A DNA stretch of 64,000 nucleotides from positions 372,001 through 436,000 of the forward strand of contig NZ_BAABKD010000009.1 of NCBI RefSeq assembly GCF_039543645.1. Direction: 5' to 3'. The position numbers were made by a program, and so were the translations under genes. Position 1 is the stretch's first letter. Every line of letters starts with the position of its first letter. This DNA comes from Paenalcaligenes hermetiae. Its GTDB lineage: Bacteria > Pseudomonadota > Gammaproteobacteria > Burkholderiales > Burkholderiaceae_B. This document shows positions 9,116 to 17,556 of the stretch, piece by piece. The notes below the pieces were generated by a model. That model ran no database searches. It saw only the letters and a list, made by a program, of their open reading frames with translations, and was not told the origin of the DNA.

Positions 9116-9817
9116 ATGTCTCACATACAACCAGCTATTATTGCCCCCAGTATTCTCGCTGCCGATTTTGCTCGTCTGGGCGACGAAGTACGTCAGGTAA
9201 TTGCCGCGGGCGCTGATTGGATTCATTTTGACGTGATGGACAACCATTACGTGCCTAACCTGAGCTTTGGCCCCATGGTCTGTGCGGCGATCCGTCCTTA
9301 TACGGATGCGCCTATTGATGTCCATCTCATGGTAGAGCCTGTGGATAGTCTGATCGCGCCATTTGCAAAGGCTGGAGCGAATCTAATCAGCTTTCACCCC
9401 GAAGCTTCACGTCACCCTGATCGCACGCTTGCGCTGATCCGTGATCACGGCTGTAAGGCCGGACTGGTTTTTAACCCTGGTACACCTCTTCATTATTTGG
9501 ACTACCTCATGGATAAAGTCGACCTGATCCTGCTTATGTCAGTCAATCCTGGCTTTGGGGGGCAGTCGTTTATACCAACCACCTTAGATAAAATTCGCCA
9601 TGCCCGTGTTCGCATTGATCAATGGGTCGATCAAGGGGGGCAACCAATCCGTTTACAAGTCGACGGTGGAGTCACAACGCAAAATATCCGCGCTATTCGT
9701 CAGGCCGGCGCAGATGCTTTTGTAGCGGGGTCAGCGATTTTTGGCAAACAAAACTACGCTGAACAAATTACTGCTATGCGTCAGGAAATCACTTACGCTG
9801 ATAGCATGTCGGCTTAG
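9116..9817 (+). CDS. rpe: Ribulose-phosphate 3-epimerase
   Basis: Interconverts ribulose 5-phosphate and xylulose 5-phosphate. It is a TIM barrel of 233 residues from the ATG at 9116. An upstream in-frame ATG at 9011 would add 35 Cys-rich residues unlike Rpe, so it was rejected. Motifs are IAPSILAADFARLG, the metal-binding HFDVMDNHYVPNLSFGP, VDVHLMV-like IDVHLMVEPVD, MSVNPGFGGQSF and the phosphate-binding DGGVT and AGSAIFG. gph follows on the same strand, the usual pairing in proteobacteria. Confidence 0.95.
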   Translation: MSHIQPAIIAPSILAADFARLGDEVRQVIAAGADWIHFDVMDNHYVPNLSFGPMVCAAIRPYTDAPIDVHLMVEPVDSLIAPFAKAGANLISFHPEASRHPDRTLALIRDHGCKAGLVFNPGTPLHYLDYLMDKVDLILLMSVNPGFGGQSFIPTTLDKIRHARVRIDQWVDQGGQPIRLQVDGGVTTQNIRAIRQAGADAFVAGSAIFGKQNYAEQITAMRQEITYADSMSA

Positions 9818-9942
9818 ATCAGCCAGTCACGCGTCTCACAAATCATCACTGGCTCGCTGACCTGACTCATGCGTCTATTATCGAAGCTAAAAATTAGCAA
9901 GGTACACTATTAGCTATTCATTCATCTCTCAGGAGTTTGTTC

Positions 9943-10626
9943 ATGCGTTATCGTGCTGTGCTATTTGATTTAGATGGCACATTAGTTGACTCTATCCCTG
10001 ATATTGCCCAAGCCGTCAATCACATGCTCGAAGAAATGGGGCACCCTACACTCAGCCCTCAAAAAATCAGTACTTTTTTGGGCAAAGGAATGGATCACTT
10101 GATCTGGCTAGCGTTAAATGAACTGACCGACGCCCCCGCCCCTGCTCCCGAAGACTACCAAAAAGGCCGAGAGCTGTTTGCTAAGCACTATGATCTTCAA
10201 CTCCAACAGCCAAGCTCTACCTTATTTGATGGTGTTAAAGAGGGACTGGACGCTTTTCAAGCAGCGGGTTGCCAGCTTGCCATCGTGACCAATAAGCCTA
10301 TCGAGTTTGTCCCAGCTTTAATTCAACATGTGGGTATTGATCATTACTTTACCTGTCTGGTTGGTGGCAACACATGTGAAGAAAAAAAACCACATCCTAT
10401 GCCTTTCCTTTATGCGTGCGAAAAACTCGGCGTAACTCCGGCAGAGGCCTTAGTTATTGGGGATTCCAGCAATGACAGCATCGCCGCACGTGAGGCTGGC
10501 ATTGATGTACTGATCGTGCCCTACGGCTATAACGAGGGCGAAAGTGTGCAAAATCTCGATTGTGATGGTATAGTTTCCAATATCAGTGAAGCTGCTCAAT
10601 GGGCGGCTCAACCTAAAGGACATTAA
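9943..10626 (+). CDS. gph: Phosphoglycolate phosphatase
   Basis: A HAD-superfamily phosphatase of 227 residues that dephosphorylates 2-phosphoglycolate. The start at 9943 follows AGGAG at 9931-9935 with good spacing, and a TTG two codons upstream is less likely. HAD motif I is FDLDGTLVDS, motif II includes IVTNK, and motif III/IV is VIGDSSNDSIAA. A cap domain lies between residues 20 and 85. It follows rpe by 125 bases. The 3' end contains the only nearby upstream space for a trp promoter and carries the AAAGGA that serves the trp leader peptide. Confidence 0.92.
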   Translation: MRYRAVLFDLDGTLVDSIPDIAQAVNHMLEEMGHPTLSPQKISTFLGKGMDHLIWLALNELTDAPAPAPEDYQKGRELFAKHYDLQLQQPSSTLFDGVKEGLDAFQAAGCQLAIVTNKPIEFVPALIQHVGIDHYFTCLVGGNTCEEKKPHPMPFLYACEKLGVTPAEALVIGDSSNDSIAAREAGIDVLIVPYGYNEGESVQNLDCDGIVSNISEAAQWAAQPKGH

Positions 10627-10631
10627 TACCT

Positions 10632-10736
10632 ATGCAACTGAACCGTAACTCTTACTCCATCTATGGCGCCTATTGGCGCTGGTGGCGTTTGGGTTCCGGG
10701 TCAGCTGTATTCTCGCCCGTGTTGATCATGCACTAA
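10632..10736 (+). CDS. trpL: trp leader peptide (trpL), 34 residues
   Basis: A short ORF begins 5 bases after the gph stop with AAAGGA about ten bases upstream. Its peptide contains YWRWWR, giving three Trp codons within four positions (residues 15, 17 and 18). A strong intrinsic terminator follows 30 bases after its stop, and trpE starts about 50 bases after the terminator. This is the classical layout of ribosome-mediated transcription attenuation: a ribosome stalled at the Trp codons under starvation prevents terminator formation. I did not model the competing 1:2 and 2:3 RNA pairings. Confidence 0.85.
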   Translation: MQLNRNSYSIYGAYWRWWRLGSGSAVFSPVLIMH

Positions 10737-10765
10737 TAGCGGTACTTTTGCACAACACGCGCCCT

Positions 10766-10801
10766 AAAAAGCCCGGAACTCGTTTAGAGCCGGGCTTTTT
10801 T
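10766..10801 (+). terminator. trp attenuator terminator
   Basis: AAAAAGCCCGG pairs with CCGGGCTTTTTT, with an inner CTC/GAG stem and a GTTTA loop, followed by six T. It lies between the Trp-rich leader peptide and trpE, so it acts as the attenuator of the trp operon rather than as the end of gph alone. Confidence 0.88.
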
Positions 10802-10854
10802 GTATGCATAGCTCGGCTCTTGGTAACGTTTAACCACCTCAGTAGGCCTTAGCT

Positions 10855-12372
10855 ATGACAGAAATCGAATTTAAAGCACTCGCTGCCCAAGGTTTTAACC
10901 GCATTCCCTTAATTATTGAAACCTATGCCGACTTAGACACTCCGCTTTCTATTTACCTAAAACTCGCTCATAACAGCAGCGAACATGGTGCCAATAGTTG
11001 CTTGATGGAGTCAGTAATTGGAGGAGAGCAATTCGGGCGTTACTCTTTTATCGGGCTTCCCGCTAAAACCGTGATTCGTGCCACTGGCACCACCACCGAA
11101 GTCCTTCACGCTGGTCAGGTAGTAGAAACGGTGGAAGGCAACCCCCTCGATTTTATTGAACAATATCAACAACGCTTTAAGGTGGCCTTACGTCCAGGAA
11201 TGCCACGTTTTTGCGGTGGGCTAGCAGGCTATTTTGGCTATGATACTGTCCGCCACATCGAGCCTTCTTTAGGGGTCAACACCAAGCCCTTTCCCGACGG
11301 TCAAACGGGTACGCCCGATATCATGCTGATGCATATCGACGAGCTCGTCATCGTGGATAATTTGGCTGGGCGCACGTACTTAATTGTGTACGCTGACCCA
11401 AATGAACCCGAAAGCTACACCAAAGCCCGCCGTCGTCTACGCGATTTACGCGAAAAGCTGCGTCATCCGGTCACTATCCCTTATGCCTACGCCAGCATGG
11501 AGACCTTTGAGCAGCGCAATTTCAAAAAAGCGGATTATTTAGCGGCGGTTGCCCAGGCAAAACAATACATTACAGATGGCGAAGTCATGCAAGTACAAAT
11601 TGGGCAAGTCATCACCAAGCCTTTTCGTGATGCGCCACTTTCTTTATACCGCGCTCTTCGCTCGCTTAACCCTTCACCTTACATGTATTTCTGGAATTTT
11701 GATGATTTTCAGGTGGTGGGGTCTTCCCCGGAAATTCTCGTGCGCCGCGAGCAAGTGGTAGAGCAAGGCCAAGAAAAACAATATGTCACTATCCGCCCAC
11801 TCGCCGGTACCCGTAAACGGGGTGCTACCCCAGAAGAAGACGCACAGCTTGCCGCTGAACTGCAAGCGGATCCCAAAGAGCGCGCCGAACACGTCATGCT
11901 CATTGATTTAGCACGTAATGACATTGGACGTATTGCTAAACCTGGCACTGTTGAGGTCAGCGATACGATGAGTATCGAGCGTTATTCCCATGTTCAACAC
12001 TTGGTTTCGAATGTACGTGGTGAGCTTAAAGACGATATGAGCAATATGGATGTACTCAAAGCCAGTTTCCCCGCTGGTACCTTAACCGGAGCACCTAAAG
12101 TACGCGCTATGCAGATCATTGATGAGCTTGAGCCTGTGCGTCGCGGTATCTATGGGGGAGCAGCGGGTTACCTTAGCTACACCGGTGAAATGGATTTAGC
12201 CATTGCGATTCGCACAGGTGTTATCCAAGACGGTATGTTACATGTACAAGCCGCCGCCGGCATCGTGGCGGACTCGAATCCTGAAGCCGAATGGCAAGAA
12301 ACGGAAGCCAAAGCCCGCGCGCTATTACGCGCTGCCGAACAAGTGCAGTTTGGCTTAGACGAACCCATTTAA
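10855..12372 (+). CDS. trpE: Anthranilate synthase component I
   Basis: Makes anthranilate from chorismate using ammonia supplied by TrpG. The 505 residues include an N-terminal regulatory region with NSCLMESVIGGEQFGRYSF, where Trp feedback inhibition acts in the family, and the chorismate-binding domain with PLAGTRKRG, ERAEHVMLIDLARNDIGR, FPAGTLTGAPKVRAM, YGGAAGYL and the terminal VQAAAGIVADS. It is preceded by a leader peptide and attenuator and followed 62 bases later by trpG. Anthranilate is also a likely relative of intermediates of the catabolic island in this window. Confidence 0.96.
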   Translation: MTEIEFKALAAQGFNRIPLIIETYADLDTPLSIYLKLAHNSSEHGANSCLMESVIGGEQFGRYSFIGLPAKTVIRATGTTTEVLHAGQVVETVEGNPLDFIEQYQQRFKVALRPGMPRFCGGLAGYFGYDTVRHIEPSLGVNTKPFPDGQTGTPDIMLMHIDELVIVDNLAGRTYLIVYADPNEPESYTKARRRLRDLREKLRHPVTIPYAYASMETFEQRNFKKADYLAAVAQAKQYITDGEVMQVQIGQVITKPFRDAPLSLYRALRSLNPSPYMYFWNFDDFQVVGSSPEILVRREQVVEQGQEKQYVTIRPLAGTRKRGATPEEDAQLAAELQADPKERAEHVMLIDLARNDIGRIAKPGTVEVSDTMSIERYSHVQHLVSNVRGELKDDMSNMDVLKASFPAGTLTGAPKVRAMQIIDELEPVRRGIYGGAAGYLSYTGEMDLAIAIRTGVIQDGMLHVQAAAGIVADSNPEAEWQETEAKARALLRAAEQVQFGLDEPI

Positions 12373-12434
12373 GGGAACACCCCGAGGGCTTCATGCCCTC
12401 TATGCCAGCCTTCTATACTCATAAGGATTCCATC

Positions 12435-12998
12435 ATGTTGTTTATGCTCGATAACTACGACTCTTTTACCTATAACCTGGTTCAGTACTTTGAAGAACTG
12501 GGGATGCCAGTCACTGTCGCTCGTAATGACCAGTGCCGCATTGCTGATATTGAAGCCCTAAACCCTGACTATATTTGTCTTTCTCCTGGGCCCGGCAACC
12601 CGGATAGCGCCGGTATCACACTAGAGGTCATCAATTATTTTGCAGGGAAAAAACCCATTTTGGGCGTCTGCCTAGGTCATCAAGCCATTGCCCAAGCCTT
12701 TGGCGGTAAAGTCATTCACGCCAAAGAAATTATGCACGGCAAAGTCTCCCCTATCACCCACCAACAGCAAGACGTATTTGTCGGCTTACCAAGCCCAATG
12801 ACCGTCACGCGTTACCACTCTTTAGCTGTAGACGCGAGCCAGTTACCGGAATGCCTTGAGATCACCGCACAAACCGCCGATGGTGAGATCATGGGGCTAC
12901 GTCATAAAACACTGCCCATTAGTGCGGTACAGTTTCACCCTGAGTCCATTTTGAGTGAACACGGCCACCAGCTTCTCAAAAACTTTCTGAATCAATAA
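12435..12998 (+). CDS. trpG: Anthranilate synthase glutamine amidotransferase
   Basis: A class I glutamine amidotransferase of 187 residues that feeds ammonia to TrpE; in many bacteria it is shared with p-aminobenzoate synthesis. The ATG at 12435 has AAGGA about ten bases upstream. The nucleophile Cys lies in GVCLGHQAI, the oxyanion region in LSPGPGNPDSAG, and the His-Glu pair in VQFHPESILSEHG. It lies between trpE and trpD, 10 bases before trpD. Confidence 0.95.
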   Translation: MLFMLDNYDSFTYNLVQYFEELGMPVTVARNDQCRIADIEALNPDYICLSPGPGNPDSAGITLEVINYFAGKKPILGVCLGHQAIAQAFGGKVIHAKEIMHGKVSPITHQQQDVFVGLPSPMTVTRYHSLAVDASQLPECLEITAQTADGEIMGLRHKTLPISAVQFHPESILSEHGHQLLKNFLNQ

Positions 12999-13008
12999 GA
13001 GACCTGCC

Positions 13009-14058
13009 ATGAAACAAGACAAAACCATTACCATCACACCTACTGAAGCCTTAGTTCGCTGTATTGAACACCGCGAAATTTTCCATGACGAAATGCTCCA
13101 TTTAATGCGTATGCTGATGCGCGGAGAAATGTCACCCGTGATGGCGAGTGCTTTACTCATGGGCTTACGTGTTAAAAAAGAAACTATTGGTGAAATCGCC
13201 GCCGCGGCCGAAGTCATGCGCGAATTTGCGCTACCCGTTGAGGCCCACGATCCAGATAATCTCTTAGATATGTGTGGCACAGGGGGTGATGGTAGCAACA
13301 CGTTTAATATCTCCACAGCGGCAATGTTTGTCGTAGCTGCCGCCGGTGTCAAAGTCGCTAAGCATGGGGGGCGCAGCGCTTCCTCTTCTTCGGGTAGTGC
13401 CGATGTATTAGAAACGCTCGGTGCAAACCTCGATTTACATCCAGAACAGGTTGCTCAAAGTATCGAAGATATCGGTATTGGGTTCATGTTTGCCCCTGCC
13501 CACCACTCCGCGATGAAAAACATCGCCGCTGTACGCAAAGAGTTGGGGGTACGCACCATTTTTAATATACTAGGGCCATTAACTAATCCGGCACGTGCAG
13601 CCAACCAGCTAATGGGGGTTTTTCACCCTGACTTGGTTGGTATTCAAGTACGCGCTATGCAACGTTTAGGAGCCAAGCATGTACTGATCGTACATGGTAA
13701 AGACGGCATGGACGAGGCCTCTACAGGGGCTGCCACTATGGTGGGTGAGCTCAAGGACGACCGCGTCTACGAATACGAAATCCACCCCGAGGACTTTGGG
13801 ATGGCGATGAGTTCAAACCGTAGTATTCGAGTGAACTCCAGCGAAGAGTCCGCACAAATGATAAAAGAAGCGCTTGCCAACACCCCTGGCACGGCTCGTG
13901 ATATCGTGGCATTTAATGCTGGCTTAGCTATTTACGCAGGCAATGGCTGCGACTCTATTGAGGCCGGTCTAAAGATAGCTTTTGAAACCATTGCTAGTGG
14001 TGCAGCGCGCGCCAAACTTGATGAATTTTGTACGTACACTCGGAAATTAAAGGCATGA
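13009..14058 (+). CDS. trpD: Anthranilate phosphoribosyltransferase
   Basis: Transfers phosphoribosyl from PRPP to anthranilate. The 349 residues carry the family motif CGTGGDGSNTFNIST (PRPP/Mg binding), KHGGRSASSSSGSADVLE, NILGPLTNPA and the acidic GKDGMDEAS. The N-terminal helical domain includes LMRMLMRGEMSPVM. Its stop codon overlaps the trpC ATG (ATGA), so the two are coupled. Nothing is unusual. Confidence 0.96.
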   Translation: MKQDKTITITPTEALVRCIEHREIFHDEMLHLMRMLMRGEMSPVMASALLMGLRVKKETIGEIAAAAEVMREFALPVEAHDPDNLLDMCGTGGDGSNTFNISTAAMFVVAAAGVKVAKHGGRSASSSSGSADVLETLGANLDLHPEQVAQSIEDIGIGFMFAPAHHSAMKNIAAVRKELGVRTIFNILGPLTNPARAANQLMGVFHPDLVGIQVRAMQRLGAKHVLIVHGKDGMDEASTGAATMVGELKDDRVYEYEIHPEDFGMAMSSNRSIRVNSSEESAQMIKEALANTPGTARDIVAFNAGLAIYAGNGCDSIEAGLKIAFETIASGAARAKLDEFCTYTRKLKA

Positions 14059-14846
14059 ACGATATTCTCGCAAAAATCCTCCAAACCAAAAAAGAAGAAG
14101 TCGCTGCAGCACGCCAGCTACGCAGCGAATCTGACGTATTACGCGAAGCAAAAAGTCGCAAAGATGTACGCGGGTTTGCACGAGCTCTTAAATATAAAAT
14201 TAGCCAAAACCAGCCCGCCGTGATTGCCGAGGTCAAAAAAGCCTCACCATCCAAAGGCGTGATCCGTGAAAATTTCAATCCCACTGAAATTGCTACCTCT
14301 TATGCCGCTCATGGTGCTGCATGTCTTTCTGTACTTACGGATATGCAGTACTTTCAAGGCTCCTACGATCATTTACGCCAAGCCCGTGCCGCGTGTGCTT
14401 TGCCCGTACTCCGTAAGGATTTTATGATTGACCCATACCAAATCATTCATGCTCGGGCCATTGGTGCGGATTGTATTTTGCTTATCGTCGCTGCGCTCAG
14501 TCTTAATCAGCTTTTAGAATTTGAAAGCCTAGCTCATGAGCTCGGTATGGATGTTTTGGTCGAGGTGCATGACCAAGCTGAATTAGAAACCGCCTTAAAC
14601 ATGAAAAGCACACTATTGGGGATTAACAACCGAAATCTGCGTAGCTTTGAGACCAGTATTCAAAACACCATTGATTTGCTTCACTTAGTGCCTGAAGACA
14701 AGCTAGTCATCACAGAAAGTGGTATTCTTAATGCTGAAGACGTAAAAACCATGCGCGATCATGATGTGAACGCGTTTTTAGTGGGTGAGGCTTTTATGCG
14801 CCAGCCCGACCCAGGGGTGGCATTGGAACAATTGTTTTTTAACTAA
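14055..14846 (+). CDS. trpC: Indole-3-glycerol phosphate synthase
   Basis: Closes the indole ring from carboxyphenylamino-deoxyribulose phosphate. It is a TIM barrel of 263 residues from the ATG at 14055, which overlaps the trpD stop by four bases. Key motifs are PAVIAEVKKASPSKGVI, LSVLTDMQYFQGSYDHL, LRKDFMIDPYQI, the catalytic Glu region VEVHDQ, GINNRNLRSFE and ITESGI. It is monofunctional: there is no fused TrpF. trpF, trpB and trpA are not in the window. Confidence 0.95.
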   Translation: MNDILAKILQTKKEEVAAARQLRSESDVLREAKSRKDVRGFARALKYKISQNQPAVIAEVKKASPSKGVIRENFNPTEIATSYAAHGAACLSVLTDMQYFQGSYDHLRQARAACALPVLRKDFMIDPYQIIHARAIGADCILLIVAALSLNQLLEFESLAHELGMDVLVEVHDQAELETALNMKSTLLGINNRNLRSFETSIQNTIDLLHLVPEDKLVITESGILNAEDVKTMRDHDVNAFLVGEAFMRQPDPGVALEQLFFN

Positions 14847-14861
14847 ACACTCGTATCCCCT

Positions 14862-15620
14862 ATGCACATGCAACAACTAGGGCTGCTCGATCAGCCAGAA
14901 ACGCTTAATCAACTCACCGGCTCCCTTCAGCCTTTGGTTGCGGCATTGTCTTCTTCGTGGCAGCAGGTGCTTCAGCAAGAGCCCCTGCAGTCTAAACTTC
15001 AGCTTCTGGACCATTGGCTCAAGCAGCGTTTAGCGGCTGGTGCTGTGATCTACCCAGCTAACCCTTTTTATGCACTAACGCTTTGTCAGCCCGAAGACAT
15101 TAAAGTTGTTATCTTAGGCCAAGACCCTTACCATGGCCCAGGCCAAGCCCAAGGGCTTGCTTTTTCGGTGCCAGACTATGTGCCTTGTCCACCAAGCCTG
15201 CGTAATATTTACGAAGAGCTCCATCTCGAATACCCCGAATACGCTAATCATCCCCCGCGTCATGACCTGACACCATGGGCACAGCAGGGCGTATTATTGC
15301 TCAACACCTCGCTCACAGTAGAGGACGGTAAAGCGGCATCTCATGCCAACAAAGGCTGGGAATACATTAGTGACGGTATCCTTGAACACATTCTAAGCTA
15401 CCCTACTCCAAAAGTTTTTATGCTATGGGGTAACCATGCTCAAGCCAAACAAACTCTGGTAGATACTCACGCTAGCGGTCCTGTTTTGTCTTTGCATGCA
15501 AACCACCCCTCGCCCCTTTCTGCCAAAAGAAAACCCACACCCTTTATTGGATGTGGGCATTTCAAAGCCTGCAATCAGTGGCTAGAACAACAAGGCCAAA
15601 CACCGATTAACTGGTTCTAA
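14862..15620 (+). CDS. ung: Uracil-DNA glycosylase
   Basis: Excises uracil from DNA in base excision repair. The 252 residues contain the family-1 catalytic motif GQDPYHGPGQAQGLAFS (Asp as general base), the uracil-pocket VLLLNTSLTV, the WGNHAQAK region and the leucine-intercalation loop HPSPLSAKR. It starts 15 bases after trpC, so it probably shares the trp transcript. It ends 4 bases inside the convergent lipA, so the two genes' 3' ends overlap. Confidence 0.95.
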   Translation: MHMQQLGLLDQPETLNQLTGSLQPLVAALSSSWQQVLQQEPLQSKLQLLDHWLKQRLAAGAVIYPANPFYALTLCQPEDIKVVILGQDPYHGPGQAQGLAFSVPDYVPCPPSLRNIYEELHLEYPEYANHPPRHDLTPWAQQGVLLLNTSLTVEDGKAASHANKGWEYISDGILEHILSYPTPKVFMLWGNHAQAKQTLVDTHASGPVLSLHANHPSPLSAKRKPTPFIGCGHFKACNQWLEQQGQTPINWF

Positions 15621-16603
15621 GCCACTACTCCAGCCGCTTCGGCTTGTTGATCCGCATGATAAGACGAACGCACCATGGCACCAATGGCTGCATGCGTAAA
15701 GCCCATGGCATAGGCTTGTTCCTCTAGATATTTAAACTCATCTGGGGTGACGTAACGTAACACAGGTAAATGGTGTTCAGAGGGCTGCAAATACTGACCA
15801 ATGGTCAACATATCGACATTGTGTTTACGTAAATCACGCATTACCTCGAGGATTTCCTCGTTGGTTTCCCCAAGCCCTACCATCAGGCCAGATTTTGTTG
15901 GCACGTCTGGACAGCGAGCTTTGAAATCAGAGAGCAGTTTTAACGAGTGTTCATAATCTGCACCGGGACGGGCTTGCTTATATAAGCGTGGCACCGTTTC
16001 GAGGTTATGATTCATCACATCGGGGGGCGTTTGTTCAAAAATATCCAATGCCCGATCTAAACGCCCACGAAAATCGGGAACTAAGACCTCGATGGTGGTG
16101 TGTGGAGAATGCTCGCGGACTTTGGCGATACATTCCGCAAAATGCGCCGCACCGCCATCGCGTAAGTCATCACGGTCTACAGAGGTGACCACCACATAGG
16201 ATAAACGCATGGCGCCAATTGCTTTGGCTAAGTTAATAGGTTCTTCTGTATCAAGCGGGTCGGGACGACCATGTCCCACATCACAGAATGGACAACGACG
16301 GGTGCACTTATCCCCCATAATCATAAACGTTGCCGTACCTTTACCAAAGCATTCGCCAATATTAGGACAAGAGGCTTCTTCGCAAACTGTATAAAGATTT
16401 CGTTCGCGCAAAATGGTTTTAATATCATAAAAACGCGAGCTAGGTGCCGCCGCTTTAACGCGGATCCAATCCGGTTTTTTGAGGCGTTCCGTTTGAACGA
16501 TTTTGATCGGTAGGCGCGAGGTTTTGTCTTCGGCTTTTTGTTTACGAGTAGGATCGTAATCGCGCGGACGCACAGTGGGTTTGGGAGGAGTAACGTTATT
16601 CAT
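15617..16603 (-). CDS. lipA: Lipoyl synthase
   Basis: A radical SAM enzyme of 328 residues that inserts two sulfurs into protein-bound octanoate. Two cluster motifs are visible: the auxiliary-cluster motif CEEASCPNIGEC and the radical SAM motif CTRRCPFC in MGDKCTRRCPFCDVGHG. The terminal RSSYHAD carries the conserved Ser that ligates the auxiliary cluster. Its ATG overlaps the lipB stop by 8 bases, so lipB-lipA form a coupled pair. Confidence 0.96.
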   Translation of the reverse strand: MNNVTPPKPTVRPRDYDPTRKQKAEDKTSRLPIKIVQTERLKKPDWIRVKAAAPSSRFYDIKTILRERNLYTVCEEASCPNIGECFGKGTATFMIMGDKCTRRCPFCDVGHGRPDPLDTEEPINLAKAIGAMRLSYVVVTSVDRDDLRDGGAAHFAECIAKVREHSPHTTIEVLVPDFRGRLDRALDIFEQTPPDVMNHNLETVPRLYKQARPGADYEHSLKLLSDFKARCPDVPTKSGLMVGLGETNEEILEVMRDLRKHNVDMLTIGQYLQPSEHHLPVLRYVTPDEFKYLEEQAYAMGFTHAAIGAMVRSSYHADQQAEAAGVVA

Positions 16604-17270
16604 AAGCGTTTTCAGTGGTTGCGCTAAATTGCTGTTTTAGCTGTAAAGACAAGACGTGAGCCACCTGATCTAACGGGATGATTTGCCCACACGAACGCAT
16701 ATCAGTGGTGCCTAAGCCGGCATAACCACATGGATTGATGCCATCAAAAGGACGCAAATCCATGTTTACGTTAAGCGATAAACCATGATAGGAGCGACCA
16801 TTTCTTATTTTAACACCCAAGGCTGCAATCTTCACCAATTCATCAGCTGCGTAAAGGGCATTTTTTACTGACTGCCCTAACACATACACCCCAGGCGCTC
16901 CCGGTTTACGCACTGCCGTCAAATCAAAATGAGCTAAGGTGGCAATAATGGCGTCTTCGAGTTTCGCCACGTATTGGCGCACATACAGGCCTTGGCGGCG
17001 TAAATCGATTAAGCAATAAGCGATTAGCTGACCCGGTCCATGGTATGTGACCTGACCACCACGGTCAGTCTGTACCACGGGAATCGAAGCCGCATTTAAT
17101 ATATGTTCCCTTTTGCCCGCTTGCCCCAAGGTATACACCGGCGGATGCTCTAGCAACCAAATTTCATCGGGGCTCTGGGCTGTGCGGGCATTAGTGTAAT
17201 CCTGCATGGCTTGCCATACCGTAGAAAACTCCGGCAAGCCAGCGATGTGACGAATAGAAAGCGGTATCAT
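16596..17270 (-). CDS. lipB: Octanoyl-[ACP]:protein octanoyltransferase
   Basis: Transfers octanoyl groups from ACP to lipoyl domains, upstream of LipA. The 224 residues include the family stretch EIWLLEHPPVYTLGQAG, RGGQVTYHGPGQLIAY, the catalytic Lys region ALGVKIRNGRSYHGLSLN and the catalytic Cys in TDMRSCGQI. It is coupled with lipA downstream and follows the DUF493 gene by 9 bases. Confidence 0.95.
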   Translation of the reverse strand: MIPLSIRHIAGLPEFSTVWQAMQDYTNARTAQSPDEIWLLEHPPVYTLGQAGKREHILNAASIPVVQTDRGGQVTYHGPGQLIAYCLIDLRRQGLYVRQYVAKLEDAIIATLAHFDLTAVRKPGAPGVYVLGQSVKNALYAADELVKIAALGVKIRNGRSYHGLSLNVNMDLRPFDGINPCGYAGLGTTDMRSCGQIIPLDQVAHVLSLQLKQQFSATTENAYE

Positions 17271-17279
17271 CCCAGTCGT

Positions 17280-17552
17280 TTAGAGCACAATGGAAACCAG
17301 TGGATGGCCATGCAATGCTTTATACAAGTTATCAAGCTGTTCGCGCGAAGTAGCCCAAACACGAAACGTGAGCCCTACATAGTTTCCTTTGCCACTCGGG
17401 CGCATTTCTACTGTAGCAGGATCAAATTTTGGATCATGCGCGAGCACCACCTCGGTTAAGGTTTGCGCGAACTCGGGCACCGCTTTGCCCATGACCTTAA
17501 TAGGAAAATGGCAAGGGTATTCAATTAGGGAGTCTTCGGGTTTGATTTCCAT
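17280..17552 (-). CDS. DUF493 (YbeD-like) protein
   Basis: A small 90-residue protein of the DUF493/YbeD family, with an ACT-like fold, commonly found beside lipB. The start at 17552 (MEIKPEDSLIEYPC) is chosen because the family begins there and the ATG lies 4 bases after the dat stop; longer in-frame versions would lie inside dat. The motif LIEYPCHFPIKVMG and the terminal HPLVSIVL match the family. Its function is not established, though a regulatory role near lipoate synthesis has been suggested from gene neighbourhood. Confidence 0.88.
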   Translation of the reverse strand: MEIKPEDSLIEYPCHFPIKVMGKAVPEFAQTLTEVVLAHDPKFDPATVEMRPSGKGNYVGLTFRVWATSREQLDNLYKALHGHPLVSIVL

Positions 17553-17556
17553 TGTT

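Noticed and set aside
9826..9865. Inverted repeat AGCCAGT...ACTGGCT after rpe as a terminator
   Set aside because: The loop is about 20 bases and no T-run follows; rpe and gph are likely cotranscribed.
12291..12434. A longer trpG reading frame overlapping the end of trpE
   Set aside because: Family similarity begins at the ATG at 12435, which has its own AAGGA; the upstream part is just trpE in another frame.
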